Shown: positions 10,295 to 19,195 of the stretch, in pieces
Position numbering within the stretch: position 1 is the stretch's first letter
Layout of the letters: each line of letters starts with the position of its first letter
Assembly (NCBI RefSeq): GCF_000350085.1
Contig: NZ_CAUM01000055.1
Span: 1 to 64,000, forward strand
Reading direction: 5' to 3'
Origin: Mesorhizobium metallidurans STM 2683
Lineage (GTDB): Bacteria > Pseudomonadota > Alphaproteobacteria > Rhizobiales > Rhizobiaceae
DNA: 64,000 bases
Notes under the pieces: generated by a model
Seen by the model: only the letters and a program-made list of their open reading frames with translations
Told to the model about the DNA's origin: nothing
The model's database searches: none
Translations under genes and position numbers: made by a program

Positions 10295-10984
10295 ATGATC
10301 GCGCCACGCATCATGGTGGTGGAGGACGAGGAGCCGCTGGGAGTACTGCTCCGCTACAACCTCGAATCAGAGGGCTACCAGGTCGAAGTGGTGACGCGTG
10401 GCGACGAGGCCGAGATCCGGCTGCAGGAGAACGTGCCCGATCTGTTGGTGCTCGACTGGATGGTGCCGGCGGTTTCCGGCATCGAGCTCTGCCGGCGGCT
10501 CAGAATGCGGCCCGAAACCGAGCGGCTGCCGATCATCATGCTGACGGCGCGTGGCGAGGAGAGCGACCGCGTGCGCGGCCTCTCCACCGGCGCCGACGAC
10601 TATCTGGTCAAGCCGTTCTCGACGCCGGAGTTCATGGCCAGGGTCAAGGCGCTGCTGCGCCGCGCCAAGCCCGAAGTGCTGTCCAGCGTGCTAAAAGTCG
10701 GCGATATCATGCTCGACCGCGAGTCGCATCGGGTCTATCGCAAGAAGAGCGAGATCCGGCTCGGGCCGACCGAATTCCGACTGCTCGAATTCATGATGCG
10801 GCACCCCGGTCGCGTCTTCTCGCGCAGCCAGTTGCTCGACAATGTCTGGGGCGAGACGATCTATATCGACGAGCGCACGGTCGACGTGCATGTCGGCCGG
10901 CTGCGCAAGGCGGTCAACAATGGCCGCATGCCCGATGTCATCCGCACCATCCGCGGCGCAGGCTACGCGATCAGGGAAGACTAA
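10295..10984 (+). CDS. phoB: Phosphate regulon response regulator PhoB
   Basis: This is an OmpR-family regulator of 229 residues. The receiver has acidic VVEDEEP, acceptor Asp in VLDWMVPAVSG and Lys in VKPFSTPEF. The C-terminal winged helix includes LGPTEFRLLEFMMRHPGRVFSR and RTVDVHVGRLRKAV. The LDWM..P.VSG signature and the position at the end of the pst operon identify PhoB. It should bind the Pho box upstream of pstS. No phoR kinase gene is present in the window. Confidence 0.94.
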   Translation: MIAPRIMVVEDEEPLGVLLRYNLESEGYQVEVVTRGDEAEIRLQENVPDLLVLDWMVPAVSGIELCRRLRMRPETERLPIIMLTARGEESDRVRGLSTGADDYLVKPFSTPEFMARVKALLRRAKPEVLSSVLKVGDIMLDRESHRVYRKKSEIRLGPTEFRLLEFMMRHPGRVFSRSQLLDNVWGETIYIDERTVDVHVGRLRKAVNNGRMPDVIRTIRGAGYAIRED

Positions 10985-10999
10985 ACGTAGCCTCTGAGT

Positions 11000-12241
11000 T
11001 CAGGCCACGTCTTTCTTTCCAGGCTTTGCCTGGATGCCCGGCGCGAAAATCTCCTGGTCGACGAAGCTCAGCGCCCGCATGGCGCAGCCTTCGCGGATCA
11101 GCGGCAGTTCATTCGGCTCGGTGTCGAAGGAGATCGAACCCGAATGCTGGCCGCCGGCGGTCTGGGCGATGGCTTCGCGCAGCGCCGGTTCGATCAGGTC
11201 GAAGGCGCCGGCGCTGACGCCGACCATGGCGACCGGCGCCGGATCGATCAGCGCAAACAGGCTGCCGAGGCCGAAGCCGAGTGCTTCGCCGGCCTTGCGG
11301 TAGGCTTCGCGTTCCGGCCCATCCGCCTCACGCGCCCGGACGGCCAGCGCCCGCATATCGGCGTCGCTGACGTCGGCGACCGGCTCGGCATCCTCACCCA
11401 TCTGTCTCGCATTGCGCCAGATGGCGTAGTTGCCGGCATAGGCCTCGACACAGCCGCGCCGGCCGCAGCGGCAGAGCGCGCCGCCCGGCCGATGGATCAT
11501 GTGGCCGAACTCGCCCCCCGAGGAATGGGTGCCGGTGAACAGTTCACCCTTCAACACCAGTCCCATGCCGATGCCGTGCGAGAGCAGGATGGCGATGAAG
11601 TCGTCGCGATAGCGGTTCGGGTCGCGCCAGCGCAACGCGACCGCCATCATGTTGCAGTCGTTCTCCATGGTGGCGGGAATGCCGAACTCGGCTTCCAATA
11701 TGTCGGCGAAGGCTATGTTCGTCTGCGGCGTGATCGGCGACCACAGCATGGCGCGGGCATGGGAATCGGTGATGCCCTGGATCGCCAGCGCGATGCGGGC
11801 GATGCTTTGCACATCGAGGTCGGGATCTTCGAGCCGGCGCCGGACTATTGCCGTGCATTCGCCGATCAGTTCGTCACGCGGCATGGTCAGCGTGTCCAGC
11901 CGGCGCTGCTCCTCGGCAATCACCTGTCCGGCATAGTCGATGACGGCGACCGACAGGAAATTCAGCGACAACACGACGGTCAACACCGCCGCCGCCTCTG
12001 GATTGAGGGCGAGGCCCACCTGCGGCCGGCCGCGTTTCAGCGAAACGGCCTCGCCTGCCTTGCTCTCGCTCAGGATGCCTTCCCCGATCAGGTCGGAAGA
12101 GATCGCCGATATGGTCGAATGGCTGAGGCCGGTGGTCGCCGCGATCTCCGTCCGCGACGGCTGGCCGGCCCGGCGCACGGCCGAAATGACCATCGCCCGA
12201 TTGCGCCGGCGCAAATCGTCATGGCGGATTCCAACCGACAT
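11000..12241 (-). CDS. ROK-family transcriptional repressor, likely XylR-type
   Basis: This 413-residue protein has an N-terminal winged helix-turn-helix (about residues 8-70, with GLSHSTISAISSDLI) and a C-terminal ROK sugar-kinase-like domain. The ROK zinc motif is complete in GALCRCGRRGCVEAYAG. It is divergent from a xylose-type ABC importer. The intergenic region holds two copies of an A/T-flanked CGAG-N-CTCG palindrome, the kind of site ROK repressors bind. I infer that it represses xylFHG, and possibly itself, in the absence of the sugar. The substrate is inferred only from the neighbouring transporter. Confidence 0.9.
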   Translation of the reverse strand: MSVGIRHDDLRRRNRAMVISAVRRAGQPSRTEIAATTGLSHSTISAISSDLIGEGILSESKAGEAVSLKRGRPQVGLALNPEAAAVLTVVLSLNFLSVAVIDYAGQVIAEEQRRLDTLTMPRDELIGECTAIVRRRLEDPDLDVQSIARIALAIQGITDSHARAMLWSPITPQTNIAFADILEAEFGIPATMENDCNMMAVALRWRDPNRYRDDFIAILLSHGIGMGLVLKGELFTGTHSSGGEFGHMIHRPGGALCRCGRRGCVEAYAGNYAIWRNARQMGEDAEPVADVSDADMRALAVRAREADGPEREAYRKAGEALGFGLGSLFALIDPAPVAMVGVSAGAFDLIEPALREAIAQTAGGQHSGSISFDTEPNELPLIREGCAMRALSFVDQEIFAPGIQAKPGKKDVA

Positions 12242-12349
12242 TTTTCTCCTCCCTGTTTGCCTCCACCCGATTGCCGCGGCCGCTCATGAAATTGGCTGCC
12301 GTCGGCAATGTCCGACAAATACTGTCAGAAGGACTAGGGTCTGTCATTA

Positions 12350-12372
12350 TTTATTCCGAGTCTCGAAAAAAA
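12350..12372. promoter_or_regulatory. Upstream ROK-type operator copy
   Basis: This imperfect palindrome, TTATTCCGAG-T-CTCGAAAAAAA, is centred at 12361. It shares its core with the second site centred at 12445. The centres are 84 bp apart, close to eight helical turns, which would suit repressor looping. Confidence 0.65.
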
Positions 12373-12406
12373 CTCGGCAAGGCATCAAAATCCATCAGAA
12401 TCGATG

Positions 12407-12435
12407 TTGACAGCGCCCAGGTGTTGGATCAGTAT
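12407..12435 (+). promoter_or_regulatory. Putative sigma-70-type promoter of xylF
   Basis: The -35 is TTGACA (12407-12412) and the -10 is CAGTAT (12430-12435), with a 17-bp spacer. The downstream ROK operator covers the -10 and the predicted start point, which is consistent with direct repression. Confidence 0.6.
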
Positions 12436-12457
12436 TTTTTCGAGGCTCGAAAAAATA
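12433..12457. promoter_or_regulatory. Perfect 25-bp palindromic ROK-type operator
   Basis: TATTTTTTCGAG, a single central G at 12445, then the exact reverse complement. It overlaps the -10 region of the putative xylF promoter and lies 63 bp upstream of the xylF ATG. Confidence 0.75.
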
Positions 12458-12519
12458 GAGCCTTTGTGCCGACCTTCGGGTTAGTCTAGTCACGCCATAC
12501 GTGGCGCAGGGAGGATATT

Positions 12520-13560
12520 ATGAAGAGATTCGCAGCCGCCATCCTGGCGGGTGTCGCCATGTCGCTGACGCTCGCGTCGGTCGCGCAGGCGAAGGACAAG
12601 GTCATCGGCGTTTCGTGGTCGAACTTCCAGGAAGAGCGCTGGAAGACCGACGAAGCCGCGATGAAGGCAGCCATCGAGGCCGCCGGCGACAGGTATATTT
12701 CCGCCGACGCGCAGTCCAACCCCGGCAAGCAGCTCACCGATGTCGAGAGCCTGATCTCACAGGGCGCCAATGCGCTGATCATCCTCGCGCAGGATGCCTC
12801 GGCCATTGGGCCGGCAGTGCAGAAGGCGCTGGACGAAGGCATTCCGGTCGTCGGCTACGACAGGCTGATCGAGAACAAGGACGTGTTCTACCTGACCTTC
12901 GACAACAAGGAAGTCGGCCGCATGCAGGCCCGCGACGTGTTCAAGGCGAAGCCGGAAGGCAATTACGTCTTCATCAAGGGCTCGGGCGCCGATCCGAATG
13001 CCGATTTCCTGTTCGCCGGTTCGATGGAAGTGCTGAAGGCGGCAATGGACAGCGGCAAGATCAAGAATGTCGGCGAGGCTTACACGGACGGCTGGCTCCC
13101 CGCCAACGCCCAGAAGAACATGGAACAGTTCCTGACCGCCAACGACAACAAGGTCGATGCGGTGGTCGCAGCCAATGACGGCACCGCCGGCGGCGTCGTC
13201 GCCGCGCTGACGGCGCAAGGCCTGGCCGGAACCGTCCCCGTGTCTGGTCAGGACGGCGACTATGCCGCGCTCAACCGCATCGCGCTCGGCACGCAGACCG
13301 TGTCGGTGTGGAAGGACGCGCGCGAGCTCGGCAAGAATGCCGCCGAGATCGCCTCGCAGCTCGCCGACGGCAAGAAGATGACCGACATTGCCGGCGTCAA
13401 GGATTTCACCACGCCTGGCGGCAACACCGTCACCTCGCTGTTCCTGACGCCGATTGCCATCACCAAGGACAATCTCAACGTCGTCATCGATGCCGGCTGG
13501 ATCAAGAAGGAAGAGGTCTGCGCCGGCGTGGCGACAGGCAGCGTCGCGGCCTGCAACTGA
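12520..13560 (+). CDS. xylF: Xylose-type ABC transporter substrate-binding protein XylF
   Basis: This periplasmic sugar-binding protein has 346 residues. A Sec signal (about residues 1-24, ending SVAQA) is followed by [19 protein letters not shown]. Family features include IGYDR-like PVVGYDRLI, a [10 protein letters not shown] segment and VSGQDGD. These match the XylF/CUT2 type of binding proteins for xylose. A GGGAGG site precedes the ATG. It is the first gene of the importer operon and is divergent from a ROK repressor. A strong terminator follows directly, which should make this protein more abundant than the permease and ATPase. Confidence 0.92.
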   Translation: MKRFAAAILAGVAMSLTLASVAQAKDKVIGVSWSNFQEERWKTDEAAMKAAIEAAGDRYISADAQSNPGKQLTDVESLISQGANALIILAQDASAIGPAVQKALDEGIPVVGYDRLIENKDVFYLTFDNKEVGRMQARDVFKAKPEGNYVFIKGSGADPNADFLFAGSMEVLKAAMDSGKIKNVGEAYTDGWLPANAQKNMEQFLTANDNKVDAVVAANDGTAGGVVAALTAQGLAGTVPVSGQDGDYAALNRIALGTQTVSVWKDARELGKNAAEIASQLADGKKMTDIAGVKDFTTPGGNTVTSLFLTPIAITKDNLNVVIDAGWIKKEEVCAGVATGSVAACN

Positions 13561-13586
13561 TCTGGTCCATTTTGCAAGGTACGAGG

Positions 13587-13616
13587 CGCCGCGGCGGTCA
13601 CGCCGCGGCGTTTTTT
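13587..13616 (+). terminator. Strong terminator between xylF and xylH
   Basis: A perfect 10-bp stem (CGCCGCGGCG around a GTCA loop) is followed by six T residues. Because it lies inside the operon it probably attenuates transcription into xylHG. Confidence 0.85.
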
Positions 13617-13705
13617 CAAAAAGATTTGTGTTTCAGCCGCGGACGGATAGCTTCTAGGCTGCGTTCCGGCATCCGCGGCAGACGGCAAACCGGTGGGAGG
13701 ACATC

Positions 13706-15022
13706 ATGACCGACACGACCTCTGGCCAGCCGGCCGATACCGCGCGTGCCTCTGAACTCGGCGCCGTCGCACGTTTCCTGAAAGCGACGGAGCTCGACAC
13801 GCGCATGCTCGGCATGGTCGGCGCGCTGCTGGTCATCTGGATTGGCATCCACATCCTGTCGGGCGGGCTTTTCCTGACGCCACGCAATCTCTGGAACCTG
13901 TCGGTGCAGACCTCTTCGGTCGCGATCATGGCAACCGGCATGGTGCTGGTCATCGTGATGCGCAACATCGATCTGTCGGTAGGCTCCGTCGAAGGCGTGA
14001 TCGGCATGGTGATGGGCGTGGCGCAGGCCGAATTCCTCATCCGCGTCATCGGGTTCCAGGTCGGAAATCCCTGGCTCTGGATCATCGCGCTGGCCATCGG
14101 CGTGGTGCTCGGTCTTGCGATCGGCGCCTTCCAGGGCTTCATCATCGCTTATCTCGAAGTGCCGGCCTTCATCGTGACGCTGGGCGGCCTGCTGGTCTGG
14201 CGCGGCATGGCATGGCTGATCACGAGCGGGCGCACGGTTGCGCCGCTCGACACCACCTTCCAGCTCATGGGCGGTGGGCCACGCGGCTCGATCGGCGCCA
14301 CCGCGAGCTGGATTGTCGGCGTTCTGGCATGTGCGGCCGTGGCCTTCATGCTGCTCAACGGCCGTTCGCAGCGCAAGCGGTTCAATTTTCCGCTGCGTCC
14401 GGTCTGGGCGGAGACCTTGCTTGGTGTTGTCGCCTGCGCCGCCATCCTTGGCGCTGTGTGGGTCGCCAATTCCTATCCCTGGCCGATCGGCATCGTGCGC
14501 CAGTACGCCCAGCAGAACGGCATCACCGTTCCCGAAGGCGGCCTGTTCATCGCCCATGGCATCGCCATACCGGTGCTGATGGCGGTCACCGTCGGTATCG
14601 TCATGACCTTCATCACCAGGCGGACCCGCTTCGGCCGCTATGTCTTTGCCATCGGCGGCAATCCGGAAGCGGCGGAACTGGCCGGCATCAACACGCGCTG
14701 GGTGACCATGAAGGTGTTCATGATCATGGGCGTGCTGGCGGCGATCAGCGCGGCGATTGCGTCGGCCCGTCTCAATGCGTCGACCAATGCGCTGGGTACG
14801 CTGGACGAATTGCTGGTCATAGCCGCAGCCGTTATCGGCGGCACCTCGCTTGCCGGCGGCTCCGGCACGGTGCTCGGCGCGATGCTCGGCGCGCTTTTGA
14901 TGCAGTCGCTGCAGTCCGGCATGGTGCTGCTCGGCATCGATTCGCCGCTGCAGAGCATCGTCGTCGGCGCGGTGCTGGTCGTCGCCGTCTGGCTCGACAC
15001 CGTCTATCGCAAGCGGGTCTGA
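13706..15022 (+). CDS. xylH: Xylose-type ABC transporter permease XylH
   Basis: This inner-membrane permease of the CUT2 (ribose/xylose) class has 438 residues and about ten to twelve hydrophobic helices. Typical segments include RNIDLSVGSVEGVIGM, VPAFIVTLGGLLVWRG and FAIGGNPEAAELAGIN, followed near the C-terminus by GGTSLAGGSGTVLGAMLGAL. A GGGAGG ribosome-binding site lies just upstream of the ATG. It is preceded by the xylF terminator and followed by a palindromic repeat, then by the ATPase gene. Confidence 0.93.
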   Translation: MTDTTSGQPADTARASELGAVARFLKATELDTRMLGMVGALLVIWIGIHILSGGLFLTPRNLWNLSVQTSSVAIMATGMVLVIVMRNIDLSVGSVEGVIGMVMGVAQAEFLIRVIGFQVGNPWLWIIALAIGVVLGLAIGAFQGFIIAYLEVPAFIVTLGGLLVWRGMAWLITSGRTVAPLDTTFQLMGGGPRGSIGATASWIVGVLACAAVAFMLLNGRSQRKRFNFPLRPVWAETLLGVVACAAILGAVWVANSYPWPIGIVRQYAQQNGITVPEGGLFIAHGIAIPVLMAVTVGIVMTFITRRTRFGRYVFAIGGNPEAAELAGINTRWVTMKVFMIMGVLAAISAAIASARLNASTNALGTLDELLVIAAAVIGGTSLAGGSGTVLGAMLGALLMQSLQSGMVLLGIDSPLQSIVVGAVLVVAVWLDTVYRKRV

Positions 15023-15070
15023 GCATGATCCCGAAAAGTGGAAACCGGTTTTCGGACAAGATCATGCTCA
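15021..15070. repeat. Rhizobial intergenic palindrome, copy 1
   Basis: The ends are GAGCATGAT and ATCATGCTC, with an inner CCGAAAAGTGG...CCGGTTTTCGG pair. Similar elements are at 51066 and 56459. It sits inside the xylH-xylG intergenic gap and can fold into a long hairpin. Confidence 0.85.
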
Positions 15071-15096
15071 AGCAAGATCTATAGGGAGAAGCTAGA

Positions 15097-15894
15097 ATGG
15101 ACAAAACCGCTCCCACAGGCACGCCGCTGATCGACATGCGCAACATCTCGATCGCCTTTGGCGGCATTCGCGCCGTCGACGATGCGTCGATCGATCTCTT
15201 CCCGGGCGAGGTCGTGGCGCTGCTTGGCCACAATGGCGCCGGCAAGTCGACGCTGATCAAGATCCTGTCCGGCGCCTACAAGCGCGATGCCGGCCAGATC
15301 TTCGTCAATGGCGAGGAGGCGTCGATCTCCAATCCGCGCGACGCCAAGAAATACGGTATCGAGACGATCTACCAGACGCTGGCTCTTGCCGACAATGTCG
15401 ACGCCGCCGCCAACCTCTTCCTCGGCCGCGAGCTGATGACCGGCTGGGGCACGCTCGACGATGTCGCCATGGAGGCCGAGGCGCGCAAGGTGATGGGCCG
15501 GCTCAATCCACGCTTCCAGCGCTTCAAGGAGCCGGTGATCAAGCTCTCGGGCGGCCAGCGGCAATCGGTGGCGATCGCGCGCGCCATCCTGTTCAACGCC
15601 CGTATCCTGATCATGGACGAGCCGACAGCGGCGCTTGGACCACAGGAGACGGCGCAGGTCGGTGAGCTGGTCAGGCAGCTCAAGGCCGACGGCATCGGCA
15701 TCTTCCTGATCAGCCACGACGTCCACGATGTGTTCGAGCTTGCCGACCGCGTCTGCGTGATGAAGAACGGCCAGGTGGTGGGCACGGCGCGCACCAGCGA
15801 CGTTACTCAGGATGAGGTGCTCGGCATGATCATCCTGGGCAGGTGCCCGCCCGGCGCCATCCCGGGGCCAGGCGCGCTGAAGATCGCCGCCTGA
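15097..15894 (+). CDS. xylG: Xylose-type ABC transporter ATP-binding protein (single-domain)
   Basis: This cytoplasmic ATPase of the importer has 265 residues. Walker A is GHNGAGKST, the Q-loop region is [12 protein letters not shown], the signature is [14 protein letters not shown] and Walker B is [13 protein letters not shown]. It has one ATPase domain, whereas the enterobacterial XylG and RbsA are tandem two-domain proteins of about 500 residues. Single-domain forms, such as FrcA of Sinorhizobium, are known in rhizobia. The exact sugar is inferred from the XylF-like binding protein; xylose catabolic genes are not in the window. Confidence 0.9.
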   Translation: MDKTAPTGTPLIDMRNISIAFGGIRAVDDASIDLFPGEVVALLGHNGAGKSTLIKILSGAYKRDAGQIFVNGEEASISNPRDAKKYGIETIYQTLALADNVDAAANLFLGRELMTGWGTLDDVAMEAEARKVMGRLNPRFQRFKEPVIKLSGGQRQSVAIARAILFNARILIMDEPTAALGPQETAQVGELVRQLKADGIGIFLISHDVHDVFELADRVCVMKNGQVVGTARTSDVTQDEVLGMIILGRCPPGAIPGPGALKIAA

Positions 15895-15971
15895 GGCGCG
15901 GCGATACTCGTTGCCCGACGACGAGCAAGGCCGGCTCGGAGCTCCGACAAGCGAAACGAGTTCGAAGTTGA

Positions 15972-16005
15972 AAGGCCGCCGCATGTCGCGGCAGACGGCG
16001 GCCTT
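15972..16005 (+). terminator. Hairpin downstream of xylG
   Basis: AAGGCCGCCG pairs with CGGCGGCCTT around a 14-base loop. No T run follows, so it is a probable but not certain terminator or mRNA-stabilising structure. Confidence 0.5.
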
Positions 16006-16077
16006 CGCGGGCCTACCCCCGTCCCCGTTGGCGCGCTTGCGCATTACATTAGCGGTATCGAAAACACCAAATCAATA

Positions 16078-16097
16078 TCATTTGCCATGGCAAATGA
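16078..16097. promoter_or_regulatory. Perfect 20-bp palindrome upstream of the CHASE kinase
   Basis: The half-site TCATTTGCCA is followed directly by its reverse complement. It lies in the 393-bp gap between xylG and the next gene, about 190 bp before that gene's start. The rest of the gap shows nothing else that I recognise. It could be an operator for a dimeric regulator. Confidence 0.4.
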
Positions 16098-16287
16098 GAT
16101 CCGTATCCAACCGTGACAAAAATGCCGCGTGGGAACGAAGGCGCGGTCGAAAGAGCCTTACTCGGCGGTCAGGTTCCTGGTCGGGCAACATCTTAGTAAG
16201 CCGGCTAAATTACTTCTGTGTGATAGGCCAGCCGTCATGATGAATTGGCCTCGCCATTGTGTTGACGCGGGGAGTTGCCCATAAAGG

Positions 16288-17955
16288 TTGCGAACCGATC
16301 ATGGGCCGCATCCGCAGTTGAAGAAGTTCTTCCCGATTGTCGCTTTCATTGCCGTCGCGCTGATCAGCCTAACGATGGCGGGATTTGCCTATTTCGCCAC
16401 GCAGGAGGCGGCTCGCATCAAGTTCGAGGCGACGGCGGACGACGCGCTCAACCGGATCGAGGGCCGCATCGACCTGCATCTATCGCTGCTGCGATCGACC
16501 CAGGCGTTGTTCGACGCCCGCAATGGCGATATTTCGCGAGGCGAGTTCAAGGCGTTCTTCAGCGCGCTCGATATCGACAAGAATTTCGCCGGCCTGCGCG
16601 GCATCGGCTTCCTGCGGCTGGCGAAAACCGGCGACGAGGCAGCGATCGAGCGCGACGTTTTGCACGACCATGGCACGGCGCATGCGATCTATCCGGATAC
16701 GACACTGCCATGGCGCACGCCCATTGTGCTTTTCGAGCCGCTCGACCCTTCCAATCAATCCAGCATCGGCTACGACATGTTCACCGACCCGGTGCGTCGC
16801 GAGGCGATCGAAAAGGCAATGGCCGATGACCAGCAGCATGCAAGCGGGCTCGTCAAGCTCGGCCAGGAGACGGGCGCCGCGCAGACCTTCACCGGCTTCC
16901 TGGTCTTCGCGCGGCTCAATGTCGAAACCGCGCCGGACGTCATCAATGCGTCCAGGTCTTCGACATCAGGCTTTCTCTACGCGGCCTTCCGCGCTCGGGA
17001 TCTGTTCCAGACCGCGCTCAGCCGCACGCCACTGCTGCCGGTCAACACCGAAATCTATGACGGCAAGATGGACGCAGACAATCTGTTGTTCCAGTCGGAA
17101 ACGCCGCCGGTCTCGACCTTCGGCGACAGGCTGCTGGTTTCCCGCAAGATAACCGTCGCCGGCCGCCAGTGGACCGTCCTGTTTCGGCCGACAAGCGCCT
17201 TCTCGCAACCCTCCTCGCGCGCCATCCCGGTGATGCTCGGCCTGTTCGGGCTGCTGCTGGCAGGCGCGATCGCGCTGGTGGCACGCTATCAGGAGCGGGC
17301 CTATGACGCGGTGTCGCTGCTGCACGAGACGACGGAAAAGAGCCTGCTGGAAAAGGATCTGATGCTGCAGGAGATGAAGCACCGCATCAAGAACTCGATC
17401 ACGCGGGTGCTGGCGATCGCCCGCCAGACGGCATCGCACGCCACCGACGTGAAGGAATTCTCCTCCTCCTTCTCGGCCCGGCTGCAAGCGATGGCGGCGT
17501 CCCAGGACATGCTGACACGTTCACGCTGGCAGAAGGCCGATCTCGGCGATCTCCTGCGCATCGAGCTTGGCCAGGTGTTCGGCAAGGAACTTCCCGACGG
17601 CATTCTGTCCGGGCCGCAGGTTTTGCTCGACGAGACGACGACGCAGGCGCTCGGCCTGACTTTTCACGAACTGGCGACGAACGCGCTGAAATATGGCGAA
17701 GCCGGCTCAGCCAATACCCTCAAGGGCGACTCGGCGTTGAAGGTCGACTGGTCGCTTGAAGGCCGGGGGCGCGACAGGATGCTGGCCCTCAACTGGCGCG
17801 AAGCCGGCCAGAAGCAGCTCGAAGCGCCGGCAAAAACCGGGTTTGGTACCAAGCTGATCGATCTGAACGTCACGCGCGAATTGAGCGGTACGATCAATCG
17901 CCATTTTCGCGATGACGGGTTGAGTGTGGAGATCAGGATTCCACTGCCGGCCTGA
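16288..17955 (+). CDS. Membrane-bound CHASE-domain HWE/HisKA_2 sensor kinase
   Basis: The 555-residue protein has two membrane helices (about 12-34 and 314-332) flanking a periplasmic CHASE domain (about 40-300). The CHASE domain contains GLRGIGFLRL, a PIVLFEPLDPSNQSSIGYDM-like stretch and FTGFLVFARL. The kinase core is of the HWE/HisKA_2 type: EMKHRIKN with acceptor His365, then ATP-binding motifs HELATNALKYG and GFGTKLID. No ATG suits the start. I use the TTG at 16288, which begins just before the first membrane helix; a second TTG at 16318 is possible. HWE/HisKA_2 kinases commonly act on PhyR-type regulators, and phyR lies about 3 kb away, but that pairing is inference. Confidence 0.88.
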   Translation: MRTDHGPHPQLKKFFPIVAFIAVALISLTMAGFAYFATQEAARIKFEATADDALNRIEGRIDLHLSLLRSTQALFDARNGDISRGEFKAFFSALDIDKNFAGLRGIGFLRLAKTGDEAAIERDVLHDHGTAHAIYPDTTLPWRTPIVLFEPLDPSNQSSIGYDMFTDPVRREAIEKAMADDQQHASGLVKLGQETGAAQTFTGFLVFARLNVETAPDVINASRSSTSGFLYAAFRARDLFQTALSRTPLLPVNTEIYDGKMDADNLLFQSETPPVSTFGDRLLVSRKITVAGRQWTVLFRPTSAFSQPSSRAIPVMLGLFGLLLAGAIALVARYQERAYDAVSLLHETTEKSLLEKDLMLQEMKHRIKNSITRVLAIARQTASHATDVKEFSSSFSARLQAMAASQDMLTRSRWQKADLGDLLRIELGQVFGKELPDGILSGPQVLLDETTTQALGLTFHELATNALKYGEAGSANTLKGDSALKVDWSLEGRGRDRMLALNWREAGQKQLEAPAKTGFGTKLIDLNVTRELSGTINRHFRDDGLSVEIRIPLPA

Positions 17956-17991
17956 AACGGCATTGCCGCAATGACGGCATAAGCCGGCGCG

Positions 17992-18021
17992 CAAATGCGG
18001 AGACCGGGGTCTCCGCATTTG
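17992..18021. terminator. Bidirectional hairpin between convergent genes
   Basis: A 14-bp perfect stem (CAAATGCGGAGACC with its reverse complement) has only two intervening bases. It lies between the CHASE kinase and the convergent glycine-zipper gene. It has no T run, but its position fits a shared terminator. Confidence 0.6.
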
Positions 18022-18042
18022 ACGTTTCAGCTATCGAGCAAG

Positions 18043-18288
18043 TTAATTGCAGCGAGCGGTGTAGATCCGGCCGCGACGGTCTCTGTACTGGCAGTAGCCA
18101 TTCTGCAGACGGCGCACGAGCAGACCGCCAATCGCACCAGCGCCGGCGCCAATCAAAGCGCCCTTACCGCCACCAACGGCGCCACCGATGAGAGCGCCGC
18201 CCACGGTGCCGATACCCACGTTTTCCTCCGTGGTGGTACAGCCGCTGACCGCGACCACGGCAACCATGGCAATAATCATATTCCGCAT
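18043..18288 (-). CDS. Small glycine-zipper lipoprotein
   Basis: The 81-residue product has a lipoprotein-type signal (MRNMIIAMVAVVAVSGC, lipobox VSGC with Cys17). Next comes a glycine zipper (VGGALIGGAVGGGKGALIG and GAGAGAIGGLLV), then a short C-terminal tail with two cysteines. Glycine-zipper lipoproteins of this kind are outer-membrane-associated and often envelope- or stress-related. GAGGAG precedes the ATG. I saw no EcfG-type promoter for it. Confidence 0.85.
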   Translation of the reverse strand: MRNMIIAMVAVVAVSGCTTTEENVGIGTVGGALIGGAVGGGKGALIGAGAGAIGGLLVRRLQNGYCQYRDRRGRIYTARCN

Positions 18289-18370
18289 AGAGTCACTCCT
18301 CGCTTTGTCCTCACTTTAACAAGCTCCAGCCGCCATTTAGCACGAATTTGCAGCCTTTGCCTGCCCGATT

Positions 18371-18697
18371 TCATTGTTGGCTAAGATAGTCTTTTTCGGG
18401 GCGCGCGCCGTTCGATGCAACCATCAGATTGGAAATCTCCACCGATGCATCGAGCGTGCCGTCGGGACGAACGTTCCAGACGATCTGATCGTAATCATCT
18501 TCCAGAGCGGGGTCGACGGGAAGGCATTTGGCAACTATGCGCGCCGCTTGATCCTGCACGTCGCCCAAGGCGAAGCGACGCTCGGCAGTGCATTCCGCGG
18601 CGGTTTCGAAAACACTCACCGGTACGTTGAGTTCGCGGCACTCGGTCATGGTGTTCGAACAACCGATGACCAGCAACACGGCGGTGATGTGTTCCAT
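18371..18697 (-). CDS. Hypothetical small exported protein
   Basis: This is 108 residues from the ATG at 18697, which follows a good GGGAGG site; a longer frame to 18739 has no better signal. The N-terminus (MEHITAVLLVIGCSN) is a short hydrophobic segment that could be a signal or lipobox (VIGC). The remainder is acidic and has two further Cys residues (CRELN, CTAERR) plus AKCLP. I do not recognise the family. It lies between two other small envelope-type genes on the same strand. Confidence 0.65.
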   Translation of the reverse strand: MEHITAVLLVIGCSNTMTECRELNVPVSVFETAAECTAERRFALGDVQDQAARIVAKCLPVDPALEDDYDQIVWNVRPDGTLDASVEISNLMVASNGARPEKDYLSQQ

Positions 18698-18854
18698 GGC
18701 AACTATCCTCCCGCAACAAGAACGGCCCACAACAGCCAAAGTTCCTGTGCGAGCGACATGGCCAGTGAAACAATTGGAGGCGCGACACAGCCAAGTAACT
18801 GACGACGAGCCTCATTTGGCGCGGCAGTCAGCCTGAAGAAGTCTCGATCCGAGG

Positions 18855-19043
18855 TCAGGTCAACTGCAATGCCGCTATCAGCACGATGGCCGCGATCAAT
18901 ACGACAATTGCGAAGCGAAGCGAAGGATGACGGGACGTATGGGGTGAGGCTGGTACGTCGAGATCCTGAAATCCTCCCATCGAGACACGGGCGGCCTGCT
19001 CCAGCCTGTTCATATCTGAAACCGTCAAGATCATTCCTACCAT
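18855..19043 (-). CDS. Hypothetical small membrane protein
   Basis: The 62-residue frame ends in a strong C-terminal membrane helix (FAIVVLIAAIVLIAALQL), suggesting a tail-anchored or single-pass protein. No convincing ribosome-binding site is visible; starts at 19043 or 19034 are possible. An EcfG-like element with one mismatch (GAAAC-N16-CGTT, minus strand 19091-19067) sits at a suitable distance upstream. Existence as a gene is plausible but not secure. Confidence 0.45.
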   Translation of the reverse strand: MVGMILTVSDMNRLEQAARVSMGGFQDLDVPASPHTSRHPSLRFAIVVLIAAIVLIAALQLT

Positions 19044-19195
19044 ACTGCGCTGCGAACGGCTGCCAAAACGTCGGGTGGATCGGCAAGTTTCCAGCTGTAT
19101 CTGGGACCAATAGCATCGGACTTCATGGTGAACAGCCGGTTAACTTTCGGCTGCCATCCTCCGCGACCTTTCCAAGACAGTCATCATCTATTTGA

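Noticed and set aside
11144..12289. 381-residue open frame on the plus strand over the ROK gene
   Set aside because: The minus strand encodes a complete ROK repressor with helix-turn-helix and zinc motif; the plus-strand frame is its shadow.
19067..19091. Possible tenth EcfG promoter (GAAAC-N16-CGTT, minus strand)
   Set aside because: It has one mismatch in the -35 box and the downstream 62-residue gene is itself uncertain, so it is not counted with the nine exact sites.
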